Assembly: GCA_030533445.1 (NCBI GenBank)
Contig: CM060064.1
Span: 39,649,787 to 39,713,786, forward strand
DNA from: Cyprinodon diabolis
Taxonomy: Eukaryota; Chordata; Actinopteri; Cyprinodontiformes; Cyprinodontidae
Direction of reading: 5' to 3'
DNA length: 64,000 bases
Position 1 is the stretch's first letter, and the number at the start of each line of letters is the position of its first letter. Positions 25,619 to 39,292 of the stretch are shown in pieces. Position numbers and translations under genes: made by a program. The notes under the pieces are model-generated. The model saw nothing but the letters and a program-made list of their open reading frames with translations. It searched no databases and was not told the origin of the DNA.

Positions 25619-26453
25619 TTGCGTCCCACTCTGCTCCCGTTCCTGTGTATGCAGTTCACTTCCCGGGTCTGGTATCCAACCTGAATGTCCCAGAATGGAC
25701 TCTCTTGCCGGTTAAGGCGGTTCCTGGTCCGTTTCTTTTTAATCAGCTCTCTGGTTTCAGGATCTTTTACCCCTCCTTGCTCTCTCAGCCCTTGGCCTTT
25801 CCCTTTCCTTCGCTTTGCTTGCCGTGTAGTTCGAGTTTGTGGTAAGGTGCAAGCGCTCCATGGTCCAACCATAAGGCTGTACACTCCCTCAGGACCCAAG
25901 CAAGGTCCTGGTTTACAAGACTCAAATTCAGTGAGATTAGGACAACCGGCTCCTCCAAAAAGTGGAGGAACCAGAACGCTGCGTATTCTGTTCCTAAGGC
26001 CTGTTCCACATGTTTTGGAGCAGGAGGTCCATGGAGAATACTCTGATACAACACAATCCTGGGGGCAAGGGATCAAACAAGCCTGCTCCAGGCGTGGCTT
26101 GGGCTCAAAGTATTCACAGATGGCATCCTCTGCTGGAGACCCATCTGACTTGAGCATGCAGCCCACCTCCCGGGTCTGAATGCCCTCTTCTCCTCCACTG
26201 CACGTAAACTGCCGTGGAACCCCAAAGGTCCTTGCTGAAACTGGCATGCACTCATTCCAGGCACCCAGTTTCCAGTCATACAGGTCCTTGTGCCAGTCAC
26301 ACACACGGAAACAGTTCCTCTGGTTGGAGGGACGCTGACCCTGGTCACAGTTGGTGTGAAGAGTCGTCCAGCCGTCCACGTGGGCGCACCAGACAGCTCG
26401 GCTTTGGCTTCCTCCTGGACCACAGTCACTTCCCATGCATCTCCCCCACGGAC
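25619..26453 (-). CDS. thsd7a: thsd7a internal coding exon (TSP type-1 repeats 1-4)
   Basis: Internal exon of the thrombospondin type-1 domain protein THSD7A, a membrane glycoprotein of endothelium, neurons and podocytes. Read on the minus strand it starts after a TTCATTCGCAG acceptor (phase 1) and ends CGCAA before GTAGGT (phase 2), leaving 277 whole codons. Exon-local residues 1-52 hold the first repeat (W3, six Cys, CGPGG at 11-15). Residues 60-130 hold the second, with the family signature EYFEPKP at 114-120. Residues 134-185 hold a canonical repeat with WTSCSKTCGTG at 142-152. The fourth begins at 192 and carries a long Lys/Arg-rich insert (about 208-250, including ELIKKKR) before IQVGYQTREV. 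N-glycosylation sequons lie at NLT 173 and NGS 272. Recalled THSD7A is closely similar along the whole exon, including the basic insert that THSD7B lacks, so 7A is chosen over 7B. Which teleost co-orthologue (thsd7aa or thsd7ab) cannot be told. Confidence 0.94.
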
Positions 26454-26884
26454 CTGCGAATGAAATGGGATCAGTTACAGTGAGAAAAAGGAGCATCATG
26501 CCTCTGTTTTAAACCATAAGATAAGAATATTTATTGATATATATATATCTTTCTAACATTGTTTGAGAAAGGTCTAGACATTACTGTATCTCAAGATTAA
26601 AGTGTTTCAAAAGAATAGGCTAAGAATGAAGGAATTATTTAGTCAAAAAAACATTTTAATTATGGATATTTCACAATTGATTAAAAACCTTCAATTTACT
26701 TTTAATCGATAAATTTGTAAGTCAACAGTCTCTTTTAGAGAAATCCCCGATCAAAGACACATGAATCTATAATTGAATCAGAAAAATAACTAAATTATAA
26801 GCATATCACAGACAGTTGGCAAATAAATTTGATTTGGTATAAATTGGGGTGGAGGCAAATGGAAAAGTTAGGCTCCATGTATAC

Positions 26885-26910
26885 TTTTTTTTTTTTTTTT
26901 TTTTTTTTTT
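26885..26910 (+). repeat. Poly-T tract (26 nt)
   Basis: Uninterrupted T run 430 bp upstream of the first recognised exon, possibly the poly-A tail of an old minus-strand retrotransposed copy. No recognisable body is attached. Confidence 0.9.
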
Positions 26911-28590
26911 ACAAGTGGCAACCCCCAGGTAAGGCTGCTTTTATCTGAAATAGTTCAATAGCAAAGATTATACTTGATCAAAGTGAAACATCTGAAAGAG
27001 TAAAGTGCTGTGCATTATCTTTTGTATTTATCAAACCCTATTGGCAGCCGGTAGATGTTGCTTTAAACATTCTATATCACCCATTTTTGGTGCAAACATC
27101 TTTGACAAAGACCAACAAGAGATCCAAGCTTTTAGCACCCCCCACCAAATGTTGCAAATTACTGTTTTCAGAAAAAATTGACCTTTTCATACAGAATTTC
27201 ATAAAGTGCACAGATGATTTATAGAACAGGACATGCTTCCAAATGTTGTAATAATTGACTCATTAGTGAGACTTTAAAGTTCCCATCTGTGCCATAATTA
27301 ATCGCAATCTAAAATACTGTAATTAAGGGAGGACAAAACAAAAATATCCTCAAAACTTGTATGCAAAAGTTTTATCTATTCTTGTTTTTTGGATTAAAAC
27401 TTAATTAAAAATTAAAACTTAAACTGTAATTTTGTGTATTGTCACAAGGTTCTTACAAACTCAATGATCTGAAACGATCTTCTGCATTTTGTTAGATTTA
27501 AGGCTGATTTATCACAGGGGGCATAAAAAGCAACATCAAAGGTTAATTTAAATCAGTCTACAAACTGTTTACTTTGAAAAAAAATAAAATGACAAATAAA
27601 AAAAAACACAAGTCATCTGGCTTTTTATCAAAACAAATGAACAAACAGCTATTCTTTTACATATCATAGCTTAGCAACATATCTTCAAGTGCTCTCTTGG
27701 CTTTTCTATCTGGTATTAAACGTCCTGTGATCCAGGCACATTGAGGAAGTGAAATAACATTAATTAACACAGTTTGGCTGCACTCTGACTGTGACATGCA
27801 GAGGGTATTAACACCACAACAGGAGAGAAATCTAATTAGATAGAAAGCTTCACATTTCAACCAGAAAACTGATTATGTTAGTATGTGGCAAATCAAAATG
27901 TTTCTCGTTATAATTGCATCACAGTGACAGACCGTGAGAAGTGGTGATGGGTGACGTTTCTCTGTAGCCTAAACTAGCCAGAAGCAGTATACAGGAACTG
28001 GGACTTGGTTATCCAAAGAGTGAATACAAAGATCAACCATGTGAATATAGTTAGTAGTTATTAAAGCCAGTGATTAGTACATTATTTATTAAAGCATGTT
28101 ACATGTTAATTTGTCTCACATCCTTATTAAGGTGAACTAGCCGTGGTGCATTTTAACTATGATCAGATTGGCTAAACCTGCATTGAATCAGTCTTTATGA
28201 TTGGAAAGATAATCTATATTTCTATAATAATTGAATCAATGTGTTTTGTTAAGTCCCTACAGATAACAAATTTGTGAATTGAAGCTTTATATGCAACTTT
28301 TAAGGCTTTAAGGCAGATAATATTTATTTTGACATTAGTCTAACCAATCCCTGATCTGTGCTGCTGGTCGAAACATGTACAGTAGCAGTCATTCAAAATG
28401 GCTCATCCCTGTCAAAAGCCAGCCGAACGGCAGCAAAATCCCCTACAACTTCCAGCCACTGGGCTTCTCATGGGCGTGCAAATATTTTTGCTCCAACTCC
28501 AACCTGGTCTGACCAGGAGATAACACTTCTCTTTAGATCTTAATGTCCAAAAATCATGACAGAAAGAATATTTTACTCTCTCTTCACCCT

Positions 28591-28900
28591 GACCAGTTTC
28601 GATCGTAGGCCTCCAATACATTGCGCCATTCTTGCTTGTTCTCGGCCTTCAACATGTTCCTCTTCACGCCCTTCTCCCCTGTGATCACTTCCATGTCGTC
28701 AATCCATATTATACGTCATCTGCCTCATCCTTGTTTGGCATGCGCTTGAGCAACCATCATTTTCCAGTCCAAACCAGATGAGGCCCGGCTGATATGATTG
28801 AAGTACAGGAACTTTTTGGAGGAACTCTTTGTAGCACCTCCTCGTTGTGCAACATCTCCGTCCAACTGATTATGAGTATGCGCCGGTAGTACCAAAGCTT
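28591..28900 (-). pseudogene. LINE reverse transcriptase, C-terminal fragment
   Basis: On the minus strand the translation starts KLWYYRRILIISWTEMLHNE, the C-terminal signature of a group of non-LTR reverse transcriptases (RRMLxISWTDxxxNEEVL). Farther on, in other frames, it shows a WIDDME block and an Arg/Lys-rich linker before EAYDRNW. Stops and frameshifts break it; no polymerase core or endonuclease is present. It is an old truncated LINE copy on the same strand as thsd7a. Confidence 0.7.
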
Positions 28901-31900
28901 GAATATTTTACATATTTAAAAAGGAATTGAAGGGGACTAGTCAAGGACCAGCCAAGTCCCCTCAAGAAAAGTTGGGACATTTTGAATGGCTTCAACTGTA
29001 TTGCTTTTTCTTCCTCCATTTTCATCAGAAAAGGTGACACAATGGTAAGAAATGTTATATAATTCTAAATAATAATAAAAAAAAATTAACAAGTTAAACA
29101 AATTATTAACATTGATTAGTAATTGGATGGAGCAGCAGTGAATGAGCTAACCTGTGCATGGATGAGCTGATGCAATACAGGAAAAGAAAAAACACCATCA
29201 GCCAGGTGAAGTATCAGCGTACTTTAAATAACCAACAACATTACAGAATTATTCAAAAAAATGTCCACTATCTCATTATGATTTTTTTTTATTGTTGCTT
29301 GTGAAAATTCACTGAAGAAAGTTGCTTAAATTAATTGGCTTTAAGGTTTGGAAATCGCCTCAAATCCCTTTCCAGCCTGACACATCTGCTTTTCTAGTGT
29401 CGTGATAATATCTTTCTATCTTAGTATCGTAAAATATTTCCTGTTTGTGCCAAATGCATTGAAGTTTGCCTTCCTCTGTTGTCATGTTTTTTAGGAAAAG
29501 TGATTGCTCCATACTGTAGTCCTTCTATAATGATGATAGGCATCAAGCCTTCACATTTTACCAGTTTGCATTATAGTTTATTGTAGACTGTTTGCATTTA
29601 TACACGACTGAGCTAGAATGTATGCATTTAAATTTTATCTGATCGTATATTTATCTTTAAAGTGTCTTTAACATTGGTGATCCATAATTTTTGCAATTAA
29701 GTTAATGAAAAAGAAAATCAAATAAACATACTCCTAGATGAAGGATGGTTTTCATACTACCTGAGGTTGAGTTAATCAATAAGCTTTTGTTAGGATAAGG
29801 GCTGCTCATTGAAGGCTTCCAAAGTTTAATAGGAATTTAAGTGCTTGAGATATATATATATATAAAAAAAAAAAACTGGGCTGGGAAAATCTGACTTTGC
29901 ATTTTAACCAAATAAATCTATAAGTTACTATTTCGGGTTTCAGACAGGTGAAGGAAATGCAGTATGTTCATTAGGTTTCCAAAAGAAAACATATAACATT
30001 AAAATCTAATTAGTGTCAAACAGAACCGATGTCTGACACACCAAGCTCTACTGGCCTACAAATCTGAAATCCAACCTGTAGTCAGTAAAGAAAGTCAAAC
30101 CCTTTGCTACAATCAGTCTGCACCGAGCTATAGCAGTGACAATCCTAATCTGGTGATTCATCCTGCCCTCCCATGCATGGTGCATGGCTCAGTGAGCAAT
30201 ATGTCACAAGGTGTGCCAGCAACAGTGCGAAACATCTGATCTGTGTCTGTACTGCCACACATAGTGAGACACGGAACGTAAGTTCTTCCTCCAACTATAA
30301 ATTTATGTGAAGCATCAGTAGCCTAAAGCTAACTTTTTAATATTGTATGGAGCATGACGGCACCATTTGAATTTCTGAAAAACTGTTTCATTGCCATTTA
30401 TCAAGTTTGTCAGTTAGCATTCAGGATGACAAATTACTGCCATCCATGCTGCAGATTACACAACATAAAAAAAAACATATCCTTTGAGTTCTAACCATTT
30501 TTCATGTGTTCATATCATTAATTTAGACTGAAAGCTGATTTAGTCTTGTACTTCTGTTTTCACATCAGAGGTTTGCAAATCATATTCCTGTTAGGGAAGT
30601 TTTTATTCCCTCCCATCCCTTGGATGTTCTTGTCATCAGATAGTCTTACACTACACTTCTTTAGTCCTTTTGAAGGTCAGAGAACAGCTACGGGATTAAA
30701 CATCAGAGGTAAATGGCAGAAGAAGAAACATCAGAAAGCATATTGATTAAGAGCCACCTAAATGAATCTATCAAAATCTTGCTTCCTGGAACCAATTTAA
30801 GAAGTTATAAGTGGTTCTGATTAGCACTGCTTTCTCTTGTATTTTTATTATACTACAAACTATTGCAAAAAAAATATCATGTAAAGAATTTCTGAACCTG
30901 AAGTTTAAAATTTTGCACCTTTCCCATCACCAATAAAATATTGTTTTCCATTTAATTCCATCCTCCTTCCATAGTTCTCTTATCTCTAAACAGCTTCTGA
31001 ATTCAGGAAAAATACCTTCACAACGTGCTTTGCTCTACTGGATTGTGTGTTCAGACTGCAAACAGAGACCATTATGGATGTTGTCTTTTAATTTTATCAT
31101 AAGGCCAGATTTCTAAAATGCTAAACAATATTGACGGAACAACCGAGGGGAACAGCAAAATCAGCTTAAAGGTTTAAATAAACTTGCTTCATACCATAAA
31201 AATGCTATCAAGAAGAGAAATTGCGCAAGGACCGTGACCTCTTCCTGAGATATGCCCACCCTCTTTGCTGTATGTGAATTGTAATATCCTCACCGTGAGG
31301 GCAGGAGTGTGATCTCTGACTGGGCCTCAAGTGTCCATTTAATGAACAGGGTCTTTGTCCCTGCAGGGTCAGCCTGACTGATGAATGGGTCACTGTGTTT
31401 CCCTCTTTCTGCTCATGTTTGTTTATTATTTTTTTGAGCACACAGTCCTTGCTGCAGCTCTTGAAGACAGATCCCCTCTCTCTGTCTGGGCAGGGTCAGG
31501 GTTCGTCTGAGGTCCATTTCTGCTTCCTGGCCGCCACCGTGCAACAGGGTTTAAGCCTGCAGACGTGCTGCGACTTGAGAACACTCAGTTTCACTGTGAT
31601 TTAAAACAATATGGAAAAACTGAATAAAAAATGAGCTGGTTTGCAGCAATGTGGAGGCTTAGTGTAAGACGGCAGAATAAGTGTTCAGAATATCATATTT
31701 TATATAAAATACATTCTAGCTAAAAGGAAATCAGTCTGCAGCTTGGCTCTGTCAAAACTCCTTCACCGTTTAGTCAGAGTGGTTCTAGATTTGCTGCAGA
31801 ATAATTTAACATAGAAACAATCTGAGGGGAGAATGGATTTAATAATGAAGTAGGATAACTTCTTCAATTCAGTCAAGTCAAAAATGTATTTGATTTGAAG

Positions 31901-34900
31901 GCTGTTTCTAATTATTTCACACCTTTGGATAGTATTCTATGACAAGCAAAAGCAGTTGCTTAGCTACCATAATTCAAACTCATTTGTTCTGTAAAGATGA
32001 ACCATTTTCTTAAAAAGCCTGCATTATGCAAAAAATAAAAAGAACTTTGATATGTCAAATTAATCCCTTTTAGTTTAGTGGACATATATTTGCATAATTT
32101 CTACAAAGGTTTCGCACATTGTTTTTCTCCCTTGATCTTACTGGTATACTTTCTGACCATTATGTACAGTACAGTATATGTTTGGCTAAAACTTAATTAT
32201 TCATGATCATAAAGATTAAAAGCTGATCCAACAACAACTTAACTTTTGTAAGAGGTCAGCTTTTTTCTACCTCATACTTCTTTGGATAAAATTCAATGTG
32301 TGTCTGGCATCAACTACTTCATTATCAGGCGTCCTTGTAAAGAGGGAATTAACCCTGCAATTCAATAATTGCATGTTTATGTAGCCATTGGGAGGACAAA
32401 GTGTTTCCATATTGAACTTTCCGCCTGGAGTCACATTAACCTCAGCATTGAATTCATTTGCCAAGAGCGACAAAATAAATCTGGTGTGGATGAAGCAAAC
32501 AAACAGAAAAAACATTGCCCGTCACGTCATTGTTTTCCTTGTGGAGTTTAGGGAGAAAGTTATTTAGTTCCTTATCGACACCAGACCTTTTCTCTTTTAA
32601 TGGCTGAAATCAATGCACAAGACGTTAATATGGAAAAAAAAATAAATAAAATAAAGCTGAATATGGAAGAGAAAAGAAAATGACCAGAAGCTAGTACTTT
32701 ATATCTGAAGGAATATTTTCTTCAACTTAGCATTCATGAAAGACTGTTAACCCCGACCTGCTTTCAGTGTGAAAGGTGCCCTCGGCAGCACAGCACTGAG
32801 CCACATTGACTAAAACTCTCTGCTCATGCTGAGTGTAAATTTCATTAACTGTAATACTACGATTATGTGTGCATGGCTTGAAGGAGCTCCTTTGATGAAG
32901 CCTTATTCATCCCATCCATGCAGCAGCTGCAAAACAGACATTTTAACCTGGTGTTAAAGAGCCTCCTCCATTTTTATCTGAGCTGCTTTCTGCATACAGG
33001 ATCAGGATTACAATTTGGTGACAGCCAGTGGGCTCTGCTGTAGGTCCATTTAATGTGCTCATTACCTCAAACAGACTGCTTAAGTTAAAGACAAAATATG
33101 GGAAAAGTTGGTTGTCCTGATTAATGAACCAATCAGATTTATCCTCATATCTGATAATATGAAACCAATTATAATGAAAATTTCAGCTTTTATATTACAG
33201 AGGTTAAGCAGTTGCTTTGGGAAATATTTGAAAGTGTTCTGAATCCATAATAATTTGAACTGTAAGGGTTTTTCTATGCATTTAATTATTTTTTCTGATT
33301 TTTCAGTCCAACAATTGAGAAAGCCAAATATGTGATGGTAAAAAAAGCAATCTTAAAATCCTACAACGACTCTAGGCAAGAGCATACAGGTTCGTTATTC
33401 TTTGTCTGATCGATGCCAGGTTTAAAAAAAAATTAAGGAATCAACATAATGGAGCAGATTTATAATTTTCTTCTAGTATTTCCCACACATTTTATTAAAG
33501 CAATTCAGCAAACTCCCTGTAAAAAGAAAATATTTTAAATGGGGTCAGTTGTAGAACTAGTGGATTTTTACTTTATAAAAAAAAAAAAAAAACATATTTA
33601 AGAATAAAATGTTAAAACCAGAAAAAATTATAATCTTGAGCTTTTTTCTGATTAATAAAAAAGTTTTGGAAGAGCAACAAAAAAATACCAAAGCTTTTTT
33701 CAAAATTAAATCTTCCTAAATTTTGTAAAAAAATAAAGATACATAATAGGATAAAGTCTATAGTTTTAAAGGCTTAGTTGCGTAAGAACCTTGGAAAGAC
33801 CTTTGGAAAATGTGTGAGTTTGCAAGAATGTCCAATTGCTTGGAAGCAAAACGCTGGATATAAGAGATAACACTTTCTTTTCTGTTTTAATAATATTCAG
33901 TCTGCAGTGATAGGAGGACAAAGTTCACATACTGAAGTATCATTACCTGGTTTAACCAACCTCACATAATAAGACTTCAAATCAAGCTGGAGCTGTTAGC
34001 ACAATCCTTTTCTGGATAAAACTGAAATTATGAGGTTAAGTTGAATAATTTGGTTTCTAAGAACTTGGAATCATGAAGATGCGACAGTGAGCCAGAAGGG
34101 CTAAGACACAGCTTTCTGCTGCAGTTTACAGATAAGTTGTTTGTTTGTGAGCTCATAAACAGCCCCAGAGGAAGGATGAGTGACAAGATAAATGAGGGAA
34201 AACATGTTCTCCTCCTAATAATATTCATGCTCTGGTGGGGACAAATAAGGCTTTTGGCAACATCAAAGAAGTTTTTGAAACTCCTCCAGCCAAAGGGTCA
34301 GAGATGATGTGCAGAGCAAGTCAAATACCTGCAGCTTTGTATTGTGCATGCCTCAAAACCTCTTCTATTCAAATTAGCTTCTTTCGTTTCTCAGTATTAA
34401 CTGTCAGTTTCCAACACTAAGAGATTCCAGCTGCTCTGAAGTAACTGTCAGGAAAAATGACAGGGCTGCCAGTAAAATAAACTCCATAATTTCCAACAAA
34501 AGACTTTTATTCCTTGTGGGCTTAGCGAACAAGTATACACAACGAGTATGATAAAGATAAATCATACACAGATGCTGAGTACAGATGCATAAAATACAAC
34601 AAATTACAAACAACCAAAGTACCATTGACGTAATCCAAGTAATCAGGCTCCATGTAAACATAAAGAATCGGACACTAGGAGGAAATGGTGTTGTTAATAT
34701 TACCGCTCAGCTTTGTTTGACAGTTTTGACAGTTTAAAAAACTAACCTCAGAAACATCTCTCAAGTTTAAGCAAACTATTTGAAGCTTTATCAGTTGCAG
34801 GCTGGGAGACGGCTGGAGCCCAATGCAAAATGCCCAACCCATAATTCATCACAGTATCTCAGAGAACAGATGCTCTAAGGTTGACGTCTTCATTTATCAA

Positions 34901-37299
34901 AACTTTTTAAAAGCTATTTATAAACGTTATCCATTTGTTGAACTTGGAGCGCTACCTGCAGTTAAGCTCAGTGCTTACAGCAGGTGTTGGGCAAAAGCTA
35001 CCACCTATTATGCACATTATTGTTATGGAGTAGTTTAACCACATGCTAGGCAACTGTGTGATCCAGTCACCAAGCCTCATCCAAACTTCAATGGAAAGTC
35101 TATTAAACTTCACACATTTTTCAAATGCTGACAAAAAGTTGGACTTCACTTAACAAAACTGTGATTTGATGTGTTGAGACATAATGATAATTACAGTCTA
35201 GCAGTATCAAAACTGGCTGAATAATAAAGGCCGTCTATCTACTTTAACTATCTAATGAAATTCAGTGCTTTTATTCAGTCTTCAATATTATCCTCATGCA
35301 TCATGTTTTGTTACTTTTCAGTTGCTGGATAAGAGTCACAGATTATACAAATATGTTTATGTGTAAGAGAATTTCAATCCAAACTTTCCATCCTGCAATT
35401 TACATCGATTAATTCAATCTAAAATCATCCCATTATAACACATTGTCATTTACAATCTATTTCATTAAGCTATCAACTTGCATCTGCTGCATATTTCTAT
35501 CCTTTTAAATATGTGATGCTTATAAAAAGAGATGCTCTTATATAATTTACAACTGTTAAACAGTTAAAGTTTGTAGGTTCTTGTTTGATTTTTAAATAAA
35601 TACTGTTATGTGTGCTGATTATAGGTAAAACAAAACATTAGAATGCCAACATGCCTCAAGGATAAAATGCTGCCTTTCACTCTAATGCAGATAACAGAAC
35701 ACCACGCATCCTTTAGGTTTTGCCGTGTTTAGAGGTTGTTTGACAGAAGAGAACTGAATGCAAATTTCTTTCAACAGACGTCAGACAAATTGTTTAAGTA
35801 AAACCCTGAGACTCAAAATTCATCCTCCACTAGGAAAGTGAGCTCTCTACCCGTAAACCTCTGTGTAATGTTCCACCAATACTCAAACATCCAAATTAGA
35901 GAGAACCTGACACAAGGATTTCTTTTTCTTTTTACCCCATTTCTTTCTGACTGCATGAATGATTTCCAATTTACAAGCCAAAAATCAATTAATGGATTAT
36001 AAAACTCTCAAAAAGAAGCAGGAAGTTTAGGTTAACTGAGAACCGCAAATCATTTCATACATTTTACTGACTTTGTCATTTTACTGAAGGCTAATTGATT
36101 TCAGAGAGTATTGCATGATCCTACTTCTCAGCCCTGTGGCTCTGTCACTGATTGCAGTTTGTTATTTAAATCTCTTCATCAGATTTCCTACAGACTGATG
36201 TCCTCAGTGTTACAGCAACATGATCAGATATTCCAGAAAACAGCCATCATATTAGGTTTTATGATAAGACCCTACATTTTGAAATAGATCCAATACAAAG
36301 ACAGCAAGCTGCACAAAGCTACATCTGCTTATACATATCTGCTAGTTTACTTTTTCTCCTTTACATTTAGTTCAATAGTTTCTTTTCATCAAATGTTTAT
36401 ACATTTTTGACAAAAACATTAAAAACAGAAAAAATATGAATTTTGATCAGGATTTTTACCTAAGTCAACTTAAGTACATATTTTTTGCATGTACTGGATC
36501 TTAAATAAAGAAACCCCTCTGCAACCTGAACATGTTTTTTTCAAAAATAATAAATGTTAACGAAAACAATTTAGAAATTTAAATCCTTGCTCAATATTTG
36601 ACAAAGTCAGAATAAAGGAAAAGTTGGAAGTCTTACCTTTTAAAATGAATATAATAGCATGCTAGAAACTTCAGACTTTTTTATACAGTTTATGCTCTTT
36701 TTAAAGACTTTGTCTATTAAACATAACTCTGTTCTTACCTGTTGTCTTTTGACATCTGTTAGTGACACCCCCTCAATAAGGTCAAATGTTAGAGTTACTT
36801 GGGCTCAAGTAGAAGTCACATTCTATCAAAAAAGTCTTGATTAGTAATAAAGGAAAATAAATCCTGGACACTAGGGACTCAGTTTGCTGCATCAGTAGCA
36901 ATCATTCTTTCGAGCCACTAGTTGTGACAACAATTTGAAAATAATCTGATGACCAACATTTAAACCCTCTAAATCCACTTCCTGGTGCTTTAGGCACACA
37001 TTGCTCAATTTTAATTCTATTTATTTTTGATTAACATTTAAGTCTTTATTATGCTTAGTAATGTCATTGTTCTGTACGTCTAAATATAGTTTTTTCAGAT
37101 AACAATTTGCCTCAAAAGTTGATGGTAGAATAAGTATACTGTAGCTCTCTGTGGATGAAAGCAAGATTACCCAACAATAAGGGGAAATATTTCACTTCAG
37201 CTACAATATGTAAGCAAAACTCTAATACATGTTGGAGGACATTTATTAGAGTTTTGCATCTCTTGCTAAATCTTTCTTTGAGAAAAGAAAAAGTCTTAT

Positions 37300-37630
37300 C
37301 CAAGTCTTGTTTGTAGACTTCAGCATAGCCCTTAACATTATCAACCTAGATGTCCTGCATCAGATGATCACTGTGCCTAGATCTAGCTGTCAGGTAACAG
37401 CCACCAGAGTGCAGGACCCCCCCTGGGTTCCTCTAGAGTCGGGAGTCTGTTTACAAAGAGCAGGTGGATCTCTGGTCCACTGGTCAACATGTTTTGTCAG
37501 AACCATCTGGAGCTTAATCTGCTCAAGGTTCACTGAGTGGATCACTGAGTGGAGCCATCCTTATTAATGCCCAGCCTGGACGGTACTTCCTGGAACAACT
37601 CAAGAAGTAAAACATTCCCGAAGAAGGATG
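37300..37630 (+). pseudogene. LINE reverse transcriptase fragment (CR1/L2/Rex-like)
   Basis: The first frame reads VFVDFSIALNIINLDVLHQM, a degenerate form of the LFVDFSSAFNTI motif that marks reverse transcriptase domain 3 in CR1/L2/Rex-type LINEs. After about 110 bp, degenerate text resembling WSTGQHVLSEPSGA and LEQLKK follows with several frameshifts. Only this internal piece is recognisable. Confidence 0.6.
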
Positions 37631-38749
37631 CTGAGACACAGAAGGAATTAGATGTTTTTTAAGTTATTGCTAACTAAGCAGAATCTGAACTGTGGAAATA
37701 GTAGCAGGAACAAAAGCTAATCTGCATACTTAATTGGAGGAGGAAACTGAAAACAAGTAAGTGGCTGTGCGGTGACTGTCACTGAAAAGGTAAAAATAAA
37801 TTTGAGCCGCTGTTTTCTCTTTATCTAATAAGAAAGGAGCCTTGATTTTCAACAGTGAGGCGATACAGACATGAAGATGTTTACTCCCACAAGTTGACCA
37901 ATAAAACAAGAGTCTCCTCAACAGTGGCCAATGAGCAGCGTTGTGTGCTGGTTTTCTTTACTGGTTGACTTAAACAAGAGTTGACAGGCCTGTAGACGTC
38001 TTACCGGAGGGGGTGTGATAGGCTGGCAAGGCGACACAGGGGTGAAGCAAGTCTCAGTGCCACTCAGGAAGGCAAACAACCTCCATGTGGCCTGTGGAAT
38101 CACCCTACGGTCAACAAGTTGCAGCACTAGTGACAATAGCAAAAGTGACACAAAACATTCCTGACATTTTATAAAAGTGAGAATACCAGAAGAAGGACGA
38201 TAAAGACACACAGCAGTCAAGTTTTCTATTCAGGGTGTGGCATTTACTCACTATTTCTACCATCACACTATTTATTGGCAGTTTGCTAGACAACACATGT
38301 AATCTCGCTCAAACTGTGTGTCAATCAGGCACATTTTGTAAACCGCACTCCTGATCTGAGCTAGATTTATTCCTGCAGTCTTCCACTCCTATCTGATCAT
38401 GGCATGCAGAGGTATGCATTACAACAACACAAAACACCAGAGCAACAGGAAAGGGAGTCTAAAGCCATTGTTGGTGGATCCAATTACACTGTAATCCAGC
38501 TGGGTAATAACCTCCAACGCTGGCAAAGTGAACTGAAGGTGGGTCTTAAAGATGGTTTTCCAGGAAGCTAGCTTTATCTACGTCAAACCTGCATCACCTG
38601 TTACAAAAAAAAAAGACTGATGGACAGTATTGCCAAGGCATGCAGTCAATGAATAAAGGACATATTTAAAGTTATCAATCGGATTAGTATATCCAATCTG
38701 ATTGTTTTATTTAACCTGAAAATCTCAAAAGACACCCAGCGCTTGTCTG

Positions 38750-38791
38750 AATCACTTTGCACATGCATAGCTCTGCATGTGCAAAGTGATT
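38750..38791. repeat. Perfect 18-bp inverted repeat with 6-bp loop
   Basis: AATCACTTTGCACATGCA at 38750-38767 pairs perfectly with TGCATGTGCAAAGTGATT at 38774-38791. It is not obviously the end of any element recognised here. Confidence 0.95.
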
Positions 38792-38956
38792 TATGTTTGC
38801 AATTCCGCAGACAGTGTTTTTAAAAAATTTTTTCCATTGGAGTTTTATTAAAATGCAGCTTATATTCTAATGTCCAAACGGTGCAAATTAATGGATGGCA
38901 GACATCCCCATGTAAACATTTACCACATGCAAAGCATTTTTTTTGCAAATCTGAAA

Positions 38957-39190
38957 GTTTTGCATGTTCTCCCTGAGCATGCGTGGGTTCTCTCTGGGTG
39001 CTCCGGCTTCCTCCCACAGTCCAAAAACATGACTGTTTGGTTAATTGGCTTCTCTAAATTCTCCTGCCCTGTGATAGACTGGCGACCTGTCCAGGATGTA
39101 CCCCGCCTCTCACCCACTTGAAACCTGGAGATGGGCACCAGCACCCCTCGTGACCCCACTTGGGATTAAGCGTGTTAGAAAATGGATGGA
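38957..39190 (-). repeat. Teleost dispersed repeat, copy 3 (minus strand)
   Basis: Reverse-complement copy, the best preserved of the three. On the minus strand it reads CCATCCATTTTCTAACACGC, then GGTGCTGGTGCCCATCTCC, GAGAGGCGGGGTACATCC, GACTGTGGGAGGAAGCCGGA and GGGAGAACATGCAAAAC. It sits beside MITE-like sequence at 39293-39765. Confidence 0.8.
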
Positions 39191-39292
39191 AGATGGAAAC
39201 TCAATTGCATCCATATTTTTTTTTTTTAACACTTCAGAATAATAATAAGAATAATTCGCATACTCTGTGCACACATACTTGCAGTTATTAAT

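Noticed and set aside
25685..26179. 164-codon open frame on the + strand opposite the largest thsd7a exon
   Set aside because: Mirror-strand shadow of a GC-richer coding exon; no domain, and the minus strand has a clear family match with splice sites. The overlapping minus-strand frames at 25785-26054 and 26073-26429 are also out-of-frame shadows.
25619..26453. Assignment to THSD7B instead of THSD7A
   Set aside because: The basic insert and the surrounding ELIKKKR...NRQE block follow THSD7A as I recall it; THSD7B lacks that insert. An alignment would settle it.
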